Source: Pisaster brevispinus (taxonomy: Eukaryota; Echinodermata; Asteroidea; Forcipulatida; Asteriidae). Taken from it: 64,000 nucleotides of DNA. The notes beneath the pieces are model-generated. The model had not been told where the DNA came from. It worked only from the letters and a program-made list of their open reading frames with translations, and did not search any database. This document shows, one piece after another, positions 34,601 through 46,600 of this stretch. The stretch lies in NCBI GenBank assembly GCA_023634235.1, contig JAMKCF010000002.1:15495091-15559090 (forward strand), given 5' to 3'. Each line of letters starts with the position of its first letter. Position 1 is the stretch's first letter. The position numbers were made by a program, and so were the translations under genes.

Positions 34601-37600
34601 GGGGTGTCGGAACATAGGGTTGTTGGAACAAAGCAGTCAACTTTCCTTCGGTAGTAGACAGTCCAATGTCTCATTATTCTAACAGAACATTGATAAGGGA
34701 GACTCTCATCATAAAATAATTTTTCTTGTGTTTTGGAATTACTTTAATTTGACAAGTTTCATCTTTATATGTGTATTTTAACCAGATAATCATTTTCTTG
34801 AAAAGGGGGAAAATTGAACATTGGCCAGAAACTTTACTTTTTGCAAGCCACTGGACAATATTGTCCTTATGGTGACTGCTCTGTGTTCCGACACCCCTCT
34901 GTTCTGGGAACCCTACGTTCCAATAACCCCTTGTAACTTAGGCCCTACATGATAGGGTTAGGGTGAGGGGTAGGGTTAGAGTTAGGATAAGGAACATACA
35001 TTTCGTAGGGATGTCGTATTGTAGGGGTGTAAGAACATAGGTGTGTAACAGTCCTTTTCTTCAAACTTTGTTTGCCAGTGTTTCAGTGTACGTGTTCCAA
35101 GATTTCTTTTGATATATAAATGCTTTATCAGAAACTCAGAAACCCCAGCGAGTCTGTTGATTTTTTTCAGGGTATTTTCCCTTTCAGGGTATCAAGAGAA
35201 AACTTGGATAAAAACTCCAAAACTGGTCAAACCATGAAGAGCTTTTCAATTGTATAAAAGAAATGTAATCCCTGGAAACTGTTTGTGGTAAACATCAACA
35301 TTAGTGTTAAAGACCCCTACAAGAAAACCGGTTGTGTTTTGCAGTCTCTTTGTGAACTTTTCTTGCAACTGTACAATCAGAATTCGTTGGAATATCTTTT
35401 GTCGCCAGTAGATGTGTACGTATATACCAGTTCAGACTTTTCATCCATGACGAGCATTATTCAGAAAGGGCTTTCAAACTTGACAGACCAACAATGGTTA
35501 CCCCAAATGCCTATAGAAGTGTTACTCAGAAGAATGATTCAAGTATGTCACGGGACAAGTTTTCTTTGTCACAAGTATGGATATTTGAGTTGTCTACATC
35601 TGCATTATACTGTAAAATAGTCTTAAAATCTAACAATTAACAAATTGCTGAGGGACATTTACTCAGAATCTCATGTAAGAGTAAAGAACTATATTTTCGG
35701 TTGAAAATTGAATCATTTTTCATAAAAAAAAAAAAAAAAAAACCTTCAGAAATTGCCTCAATAGAAATTCTGGCATAGTGTTAAAATTCCCACAGGTATT
35801 TACTCCGCAATAAAGTAACTGAACAAAAATCATCGTGCATGCGAATTTTCAAACAGCAGGAATAAAACAAAAATTCGCAGAATTTGTGTATAATTAATCC
35901 ATAAAAGTCTACATCAGTGCATGAGTATGTTGGTGTATTGCCGACCTCGCTGCCATCATTCATAATTCATAATAAATTTCCTACTCAGTTGATGTTTAGA
36001 TTCAAAGTCATTACTCATGTATGTTTCTCATTGTGTTGCCAGCCTATTGAATCCTTGCGTTTGCGGCCCGCTCATGCTTTTCAATTTGACTGCATGATTA
36101 ATAGGCCCAGGAAACCTCTTTTGACACTCCCAGTTGACTGAAAAACAAATTCTAGAACCACAGCTTTCACTCAATGCCATCAAGCCCCCCCCCCATTTTT
36201 TTTATACTTTGCGTTTTTAACGTCCCTGAAATGAGGTTTTTAGTGCTTAAATTGTTTTGATGATGTTTTGGGGGTAAAACAACCTGGGTTCAATGCAGCA
36301 GGGATAAATTTTAAAAACCACAGGAAAGGTTAACACCCAAGTGACTATCAACAGCAGTGTGACTATTTCAGATATGAAGACTGTAGGTCTCAAACTGTCC
36401 CAGGTTGGACCTAAAATGGCAAACAAGGGTTTTCAGTAATTATAACACACCACACAAAATATGAGCAATTTTAATGTTGAAGTGTACGTTACCAACAAAG
36501 TGCAGGTTAAGTCATGAAGGCCATAGGATGTGTTTGTTTTAGAAATAGTTAGAAGAAGTTTCGAATCCCACCCGAGTAATGTGCCTGTGGTTTTTTTCAA
36601 AAAAGAAGTACTGAGTATAACAGTGCTTTACACACATCGGTCTTAGCGGTGTATGGGTAAAACCAAATAACAATCTTGATTCTATATTGAGGATTATTGT
36701 GACTTGGAGTACATGGTGAGAGCACGGTGAGAGAAGTTTGAGTTTTTTTCAGTGAACACTTTCCAATGACTGTGTATGATGGATTATATTTGGGAGACCG
36801 ATGTGTTCCAGAGACGTGGAACCTGGTCATAAAACACAGATCACTTTTTATTATGGGATGTTATTTCTGAGATCATCATTATGTCATCTCTAAAGTGATG
36901 ACTCACTGAAAGTTACCTGCCTTTCTTCCATTGATGCAGACACAGATATGTCAATTGGCTGTCAATTAACATCCAGCACTAAAAATACAAAAGAAAAAGC
37001 TGCAGAAGGCCTTGACTGAGCTGCCACTGGCTTGCTGGTTTTTAGGCCAGGAGACCAACTCATTGTATAAGTGGTCGGAATAAAGTTCTTTTCATATCCA
37101 GCAGTGCATGACTGGATGGTTTTTTTTTAGCCTTCAGAATTCCACACAGGAAAATGGCTGGGCTGGGATGATTTCATTACTTCTCGATGATTGTGTCGTT
37201 AATATAGAAACACAGGAACTGGCTTCCCCAATTGGCGCGAGTGCTGTTCAGTTCACCCTGGGCCCTGCACTGTCTGGGTGCCTGTCATCATAATTCTTGT
37301 GGATGACTTAACTGTTTTTGTGGTTTTGGTTTTGGTGGGGCTGTGTTTATGCACGAAGGATTATTATAGCGTGCCCTGCAGGTGACTAATTAAGAGTTAC
37401 AAGTGTGGTTTTGCAACTGTTTCGTGAACAACAAAGTTATGTGGATATTTTTTCTATCAGCAAGAAGAGTTTTTTGTACATGGCAAGAAATACAATTTTT
37501 TTAAAGGTTTTTTTTAATGCCGTCATTTGCTTTAACTTTCTTTGGGCAGTTTATCTTCCTGTTTATCTTCCTGTGATGTATTGATTTTAAGATTTCAATC

Positions 37601-40600
37601 AGACCTTGTTTTATCCTTTTTATCCCAAGACTTAACTTTAGAAGTTTTGAGAAAATATACTAATGCTTTAAGCTGAACTGTATGAACTGTGGCTAGATTT
37701 AGTCACTAACTTTACCACCTTTGTTGAAAAATAGGTCCGACCAAAAGTTATTAACGATTTGTTAAATTTCAGTTGGCTTAAATTTTAGTTCAGTCCTTCC
37801 ATTCCAAAACCTTTACACTTTCAGTTATGAACTTTATCCCAAATTCAGAAAATTTTGATAAATGACCAACAAACACTAAAGCTGATAAATACAGAACCTT
37901 TTATGGTCTGCCTAAATTTAGGTCTGATCCTGCCTCCATGGTCAAATCCTCAACTCCAAATAATGAAAAAAAAAAAAAAATATCATAATTTATTCTGATT
38001 CAAGCTGAAAGTTTTCTGATCGTTTCATTTTTGCTTCTTTTTTTTTGAACGTCAGTGACATTTTGCAGCTGTGAAATGTGGTCAAAGGCTTATCACAAAA
38101 TATGAGAATGAAATTTTAATCCAGCTTTTCTCACCTCTAAATGTTTGATTAATTCCCCGCTTCCTGAAAACATTTCTTTGTCCTTTTGTTTTCTCGGAAG
38201 TTTGCATAGGGCCTGAGTAAATAATTAACTTATCCTTGGGGGTCCCTGATAGTGGAGACAGAACCTTGATTAATCTTGGCTAGGTTTTTGGTCTTTGAGG
38301 ATTCTCACTAGTCTGTCATGGTCAGTTATGTAATAAGGGCACCAATAACCAACATAATCCTGTCAATGATCAACTGGATACAATGTTTATGTATATTGTT
38401 GAGATGTACACAGTTATATTCCAGCGGTTATTGGCCAGGAGGGCACTTCCTATCAGTGATGTCATAGGTTCAGATAAGACTCCAATGCCCAACTGATGAT
38501 TTGATTTGACTGTTGGGGCTTCTCCCAATGGTGACTCAGTTTATTGCTCCATGCTCATAGGCACAGTGGCAATGTTGATGATCAGCGTGTACACCACTGC
38601 TTTATAGCGTGGTTGTGGTATCTACACAGTTCTCACTGACCTCTTCACCCGCCAGCAGCATACACGGTTCAATACCCAGGATTTCTTTAGTCATCAAAGG
38701 AAATTTCGTAGTAACAGGTAGTTTTTGTCAGAGTGGTAGTACGTCCTTCCGTCAGAGAGTCAGTTTTTCATTCATCCAGCGGATGTGTTAACAGAAACTT
38801 CTCACGTGCATAACATTTGTATCAAAGTATTTGAACAACTCGGAATAAAAGTTATATGCATTGGATTGTGAAAGCTCTTAAAATCATGAAGTTGAAGCAC
38901 GGTCATAAAGGAAGGTACGGTTCTGAAATATAAATATCTCTCCATCAATACTTGTCTACTAACTTGATTTTTTTTTTCAGGTGGTGATTTTCCTTTTTGT
39001 TTACAAAAGAAGAAGAAAAGTATCTGCAAAAATTTTCTCTTTTCTTATTGCTTAAAAGTTGTACTCAAAAGTTGTGGTCATACCAACGTTGTATGCATGA
39101 GAGGCACTTTAGTAGTTGAAGCTCGACACTTCACAACAAAGTTTGAACTTCTAGCAATTTCCAATCAAACACAATTTTTTTTAACAGTGTTTTTTCCCCT
39201 GTTTTTTTTCTTTGCTACAGGCGGCGGGAGATGGACGGGCAGTTATTCTGTGAGGAACATGCTCCGAAAGACAAAGGGAAGTCGGTCAATGGAGAGGTAA
39301 GAAGTAACATCTTTATAGCCTTCTATTTGATGATTTGTTTTAAGGAATAGTTCAGTTGATAAGTTGAAAACAGACAAATCAAGCCACTTAAGCTCTCTTT
39401 CTTATCATGTTATGCTTCTGATAAGTGTGGGTACATAGGTTCGAATAGCTTTTTGCCATTTTTAGAAATAGCAAAATGAAATCAATTGAACTGTCACAGA
39501 TTCTTTTTTACCATCTTACAATTTCTACGAAGTGTGGTTGCTTATAGGTTTGAGTAACTTTTTTGCCACTTTTGAAAACAGCAAAATAAAATAATCATTT
39601 GATTCTGACAAAGTGATAATATGAGCTGTCACAGATTCCTGGTTACCATCTTATGAAGTGTGAATGCTTAGATTTGAATAACATTTTGCGATTTTTAGAA
39701 ATCGCAAATTGCTAGGGTTTGAATAACTTTTAATCATTTTTGAACACAGAAAAGTGAAATTCGTTGAACTCTCACAAATTTTGCTTTTACCGCCTTACAG
39801 TTCCAATAAAGTGTGTGGATGCAAAAGTTTGGACATTGTTTTGCCCCTTTTGAAAACAGCAAAATAAAGTATGTCTTTCGATTCTGATAAAGTCATTTGA
39901 CTTTTTTTTTAAACAGCAAAATGAAAACAAAGTCATGATTTTGATAAAGTGTGGATGCATAGGTTTGAACAGCTTTTTGTCACTTTTGAAAACAGATAAA
40001 AATGAAATCATTTGCTCTCAAAGATTTCTGTCTTGGGAGGCCAAAGACTCGCATAAAATGTTTATGCTTAGGTCTGAAACTTGTATCCATACTGGTGAGC
40101 CCTTCAGGAAACAAGAAAGCTGAAATGAAAGAGGCAACCACATCTGACGTCAATCAGACTGTAGTTGTTTTGCAACAACTGGGAGTAATTAAAAGACCAA
40201 CCCTAAGTCAGAAAGGATGAATTAGCAGTTAGCACATAATTGCCTAACCCAGATTGTAACCCCTATAAATAGTCGCACAGTGCTAAATGTTTCCCAAGGT
40301 GTGAAATGTTTAAAACCATTTGATTTACGTAAATCTCTTCAGTCAAAAGCATTCATTGATTGTTCTTGGTGCTTTTAAATTTCTCTGGGATGAAAATGCG
40401 ACGGTTGTTTTCTCGCAAGCGTTTACATCGGGTGAAGGTTAACATTTTTTTGCCTTCTCAAGGAAACTAAATTCAACTTGCTGATCTTGTTACCAGATGA
40501 AAATATAACACACCACACTGGAAACTACTTAACAATTGGCAACTTTTGAAAATAACTTTTCTGAAACCATCTGACTTTGTCAGACACCGTGTAAGGTTGA

Positions 40601-43600
40601 GGTGGAAATTTTGTAACTTCATACCAAATCACTGTGTTTTTTTTTCGTTTCCGGAAACCTGTTTTGGTGTCATTGAGAGTTGTCAATGTACATTGAAGGT
40701 GTTTGCTGATTGTGCTTGACTTCGTTGGAAAGCCTATTTACTCTTCAGCTCTCGATCAGTATCTGATAAGGACCAGTAAACTTAATGACTCTTGTGATGG
40801 CTGTCCTGATTATGACTCTTTGAGGTTTTTCATTTTATTTGTTTTAAATTTTTGTTTTGCCCAGAGCGCACAGGACCTTGACTTCTTTGAGCTTCTACAG
40901 AAAATACAGGTAAGTTGTTTTTCTTCTAAAATCTTTTAAGCAAATTCGAAAGTTCATTGTCACAGTTTCTCAACACAGTTCCAAAAGTATAGGCTATAAA
41001 GCAATTAAAAAAAAAAGTAACCCCCCAAAAACAAAAACAACTCTCCTAGAAACCTGAATAAAAAAATAATAAAAAAAGGAGTAAATTACTGATCTTAAAA
41101 ATGTACTCCTTTTTCAAACATATAATTGTAACAGCTATAAAACATTCTCTTATTATTTATAAACTTCTATCAAAAAAGGCCTGTATAAATTGTTTTTAGT
41201 ATTCAATTTAAATCGAGTGCCATTCCTGTCAGGTTTCCAGGATCATTCATAAAGTTCCACAAAGACAGCTCTGTGTCTGTCAACACTTTCTTCATTTTGC
41301 AAAAGAATTAGAGAGATTTGCCAAACCTCGGAAAAGCATCTCCTCCCAATATATGAGTGCCACATAATAAATGATAAATAATGTGTCATTTTGTTACAGA
41401 GTGATCGATTGGATGAGCAAAGATGTTCCCTTCCCTTGGTACTACAGGTAAGTCCATAAATATTCAATCTTCCCTCCCTCTTGGCTGGTTCGGAGAATCT
41501 CCCAGACTGTGTTGCATAAAATAAATTTTGAAAGATTCTCGACAAAAGAGTGAATTGGATCTGTTTTTAAAATCAGTTACTCGATATTTGTTGAAGTAAA
41601 AGGTTGTATCCCCATATAAGGTGATCCCTCTCCTGCCACTTCCCAGGTTGTGTTGTAAGCTTGGGTGTGATCCTTAATGGTAGTTACAGGCTGAATAGCT
41701 TCTGACTGGCACCCCGGAACAAAGATATTGACGAAATAGGGAGACTGCCAACATGAGGGCTCGATAGTTCAGTTGGTAGAGTGCCAACACGTTAATCCGG
41801 AGGTCGAAGGTTCAAATTCAACTCCAGTCAATTTTTCTTTGTTCAACCCCACTTTTTGTGGGTTTAAATCGACCATTCCATTCAAAAGCAGATAGGGGCA
41901 CACTGACGCCGTTCTCCAGCCTTACACTCTCCCTGCCCAAACAGGGGGGATTAGACAGATTTAAAGTTTGGCATAACCCATAAGTAGAGGTTAAACACCC
42001 CGACCCGCCCCCTTCCCTAATCCGAGGTCACCCTAATCAGGTTAGGATGCCTCGTTAGAAACAATAGAGATGTAATTGGGTCAGGTCTTGAGTGGTTACC
42101 TTTTAATGTACTAATAAGATTTATGGTGGAAATACTTCATTATGTGTGTGCCATTGCTCTTTATCTTAAGCTCTTTACCGTCAGGGAAGGGCTGTAAGTT
42201 ATGAGGTGCTTGCCACCATTTTTGTCATGTACCCTGTGTGAATTAGCATTAACTAATGATAATTCTTGTTTCATCACAAAGAAAACAGACTATTGTTCCC
42301 TCAGCCTCAGTTTGGTTACATAGGTATGAATTGGAAGAAAATAAGATGAATTCTTGATAATTTTGATTCCGAAAAAATCTGTCATTTCACTTAGAAAAAC
42401 TGTGTCGAAGTTTCTCTCTTCTGTGGTTCCCTTAAAGAGAATTTTATTCCAAACTCTGAAAAATGAAGTTCCTCATTTGTCTTTGAGTTGTTTGTTAATT
42501 TTTATGCATCCCAGTGAAAGAAAAACTCTTGGTGAATAAACAAATTATATTCTCCAATTTGTTTATTTTATCCTGCAAGAATTCTTGGGCTCCAACGATA
42601 GAAATCACCAAAGTGTCATTCAATGTACAATGTTAATATTTTGTAGAGGGACTAGCTGGGCAGATGTTTGTCTAAATAAACAGAGAGTTTTTTCAGAAGA
42701 TATCCCACAAAATGGCAGCACGAATCCGGGGGCCCAGAGCTCACCTGATTACCTATATAAGGAGATGATTTTTGCAGGGGAAGGTACACAAACAATCCCT
42801 GACAAAATGAGCTCACCCACCACTAGGGTTTCCAATATCAAGAGAGCGTGTTTGGTGCGTGACAGCTGCAACAACACAGGGGTGCCTCAGAAACCAAGAA
42901 TTATTGTTAAGACGTGCACGCTTCTTAAGTTCACCCTAGAGCCCTTGTCAAATGTTACGGAGAGTGAAATAGATTTTCACCTGGTTGGATGTTTTTCTTA
43001 GATTTGCCCCGGCAGGTTATACCGCTGTTTCATGAGGTTTTATTCGCTGTTGTAACAGATCATCATTATCCCAGGTTTAGTCATGGGTTATTTTTGTCTT
43101 GGTTACAGCCAGTCACAAGTTATTTTGATCTGAGTTTTGTAGAGTCAACAAGTTATGTCAGCTCGTGTCAAGTCACAACATCAGCGCATCAAGTCAAGTC
43201 TTTTGACTTGTACACCCCCTTAGGTCATTTCGCTGTAAGTCTTAATAAATCGTTCGTCCTTCAGCTATGTTTTACTCTAGGGAAGGCAACAAATGTTTTC
43301 TTCCATGAATATTTCTTTTGCCCGAAGGCAATTTCAGAGACTGGTTGAGTCAAACCAAGTCATGTTTCGTCGAGGCACATAATCAACTCAACAACCCAGA
43401 GTTTTTTTTTTTTTAAACTTAAGTTACTGGACTTTTGTTATGTGACTAATTTTCTGTCCCTCTTTCAGAGCGCTGGTTCGTCCCCGGCTGCCATCAAAGA
43501 AAGACTCAAGACCAAAAACTCAAACACATACAGGATAAAAGAGGTAACTACAAGCCATGTATAAGAAATAACAAATATGAAAATTCCTGAAGAAATGGCC

Positions 43601-46600
43601 TGGTGGCCTGGGTTCCCCCTTATTCAAGACCCAGAACCTCCCAGATGTTGCAATTCAGAAGGTTGACAGACTCTGTACATTACCACTCACCAGAGATACT
43701 AAACTACAGGTTCAAATAATTACATTTTTCTTACTCCCTTTTTTGACTGCTCTACTTCTTTCAAGAAAATTTGAGGGCACTAGGAGCTTTTGAAAATATC
43801 CTAAAACCATATTTTAAAATGATTTCCATTTTTGTGCAGCTTTTGAAGAAAAATGGGCCCCATCCCAACATCATCCAGCCCCACAACGGTGGTTTCTGGA
43901 TTGATGGCCTGGACATTGACCCCTCAGGTGCTAACGACATTGTACCCGACCTCTGCCCGTTTACGTCGGACAGACTGGTTCTTGAGTATGACGATACCAA
44001 TGAAATGTACAGGAGACATTTCTATGGGAAGGTGAGTAAGAGAAAGGTTGTAGAATATGTGGAAAACACCGAAGCAGATTTCTGATTTGATCTCACTCCT
44101 TCATTTCATTTCATTTATATGAATTGTGGTTGTGAAGCCAAGGACTCTCAGAAAAGCGAACTTAATCACTTTACTAGCCAAGTACTCAATGAAGAGAAGA
44201 CAAGGAAGGAAGGTTCAGTTTTAGGTCTTCAGTGGATTTCCATCCAGTTTGTGTTTTTGTGAGATCTTTTAAGCTATGCCATATAAAAAAGTAAGAACAG
44301 AGTTCCCCCATTGTAAGATGAGTAAGAAAAATGGTTGTAAACCCCCCAAAACAGAGTTCTAAATTTAGGTAGCACTTCTCCAATTTTCATCTCACTCACG
44401 CCATCAGTGGATCACCTTCCTTTTTGTTTTTGTTATCTTGTGGCATGTTTCATTGCCATGCCATTAAAAAAAAGTCACAGAATTGGTCAAATTCCCCATC
44501 CGTTCCCTCCCGGGATCCCCTTCGTTTTTGTTTCCGCTTTCTTGTCGCATCTTTCTCCTAGTTTGGAAACTCATCACTTCTCTTCTTAGTAATTAAAAGC
44601 CCACGATGCCTGCAGCAATTTCCTGTGCAAGTCCAAAAGGAGCTCGGCCGTGGCGTTATTGCATTACTGCCCAGGCATTGTTCGCACAGGGAGGCACTCA
44701 CAGATGCCTTGAGCCTGCAGTTACGGGGCACGGCAAACCTTTACTCCGTTTTTTGTTTTCTTTTTCTTTTTCGTATCTCCGGCGTCGTGACCTGTTTACT
44801 CTGGCGGTGTACTACGGGGGCGGGAAGCTACAGTACAATGCCTCTTGAAGGCAGATCAAAGAAGTTCAATGGCAATCAAATAGATATCTACAAAATTAGG
44901 CAAAATATGACCTTTCCTAATAAAATAGAAACAACTTTCGTTTGGATGGTTTTGCTTAATAGCGTTAAATTTAACAAGAGAGAGCAATGAAATAAAAATT
45001 GAAAAAAGAGAGGTAAATGTTCCTTGCTTCAATTAACTTGGCTCCAAGACACTTTGTTAATTTAGCACAAGACTTTGTGAATTTAGCAAGCCATTGTGTC
45101 AATTTAGCAAGCCACCTTGTGAATTTAGCGAGATGATTTGTGAATTTAGCAAGCCACTTTGCGAATTTAGCAAGTCACTGTGTGAATTTAATAAGACACC
45201 GTGTGAATTTAGCAAGGCACTTTTTGAATGAGAAGATGCGGCACAATGTATTTTGAGTGCCAGGAACATTGATTATACATAATTTCTTCAACTGCAGGAG
45301 CATTTCAACTACATAGCCATGGATGAGTCCATGGGGCCAATAGTACTTTCTGTCAGGCAGGAGACTAGCAGCGGAGAAGAACAAATCCGAATACTACTCA
45401 GGTCAGTCACTCATTATGGTAACTCATTACTCACCAGGGCCCAATTTCATAGAGCTGCTTAATTAAGCAGAAAATATTGCTGAACAATTTTCTACTTAGC
45501 AAAAAATAAGCAGGATACCAGCTTCAGATAGTACACATGACATGGTGTTTTGGTTGGTAACCTTACTCTGGTAAGCAATATTTTGTTGTGCTTAGCTGCT
45601 GTTTGGGCTTAAGCAGCTCTATGAAATTGAGTCCTGTTGTGAGTTGAAATGATCAAGTGTAAAATGGAGCTCAGATGTGGAATTTTGACCTTTGCATCAG
45701 ATTCAGGTCATGATTGCTTCTCTTCACACAGGAGTAGAACTCAATAATGTAGGCATGACACCTACAGTGCAGTATAATAGAGTAATTATAGTATTTGTTG
45801 TTGTTTATTTCATCAGACATCGGTGTGGTACTATCCATGATCTCCTGCCGTTGACTACATTTGGGAACTCTCTTGTGCCGTCCAAACTAGCCAAAGTAAG
45901 AATGTGCTTCATCTCTAGTTATTTGCATGTCGTGACCTGGTGGTCAAGCACACTGGACTCAAGCTCTGGTGTTTCTGTTCAGCAGAGTATAGGTTCGAGT
46001 CCAGGTCTTGACAGTTTGTGTCCTGTGTGTTGTGTAATGCACATTAAAAGAACCCAGTTACACTTATCATTATTTAAAGAGAAGGGGTTCACCCCAGTCG
46101 ATGTTTTCTGGAATGGTTGGCTGAAATAATTGTTTCTTTTTCATTTTAAGGTACTTTGTGAAACTATCACAACAGAAAGATTCCAGCCTGTACTCTTTCC
46201 AAAGGTAAGACGTGACTCTCACAGCTGATATTAACAACATGCTGTTTTTTTTTACATCAATGTAGATTAGTTCTTGGAAATGGTCGTTGTCTGGCCTTCA
46301 GTGGTTTTCAATGCTATAAACACTCAGAGCAACATTGCATATGTATTTGTTTTCGTCTGTCTATTTTTCTCAGCCTCTTATCAATAACACAGGCTTCAGA
46401 ACTCATAGAAACCAACGACGAGACAAGATATTTATTGCAACATGCTGTCTATCGACAACGTCAGATTCTTGGAAATGGCTTGTTTAGCCTTCAGTAGTTT
46501 TCAGCACAATAAACACACGGGGGAATATTGCTTTAGTTTGTTTTCGGTCTATGTATTCTGCAGGGAGGCTTATCAATTTACAGGCTTCAGAACTCATAGT

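Noticed and set aside
39231..39233. Exon 2 ATG as the only start of RAP1GAP
   Set aside because: The frame stays open to the acceptor upstream, and exon 1 supplies a phase-matched, better start. Kept only as an alternative.
46393..46430. Possible alternative exon 10 starts (in-frame [10 protein letters not shown])
   Set aside because: No donor or conserved continuation follows. It is a tandem duplicate of the true junction, reported as a decoy instead.
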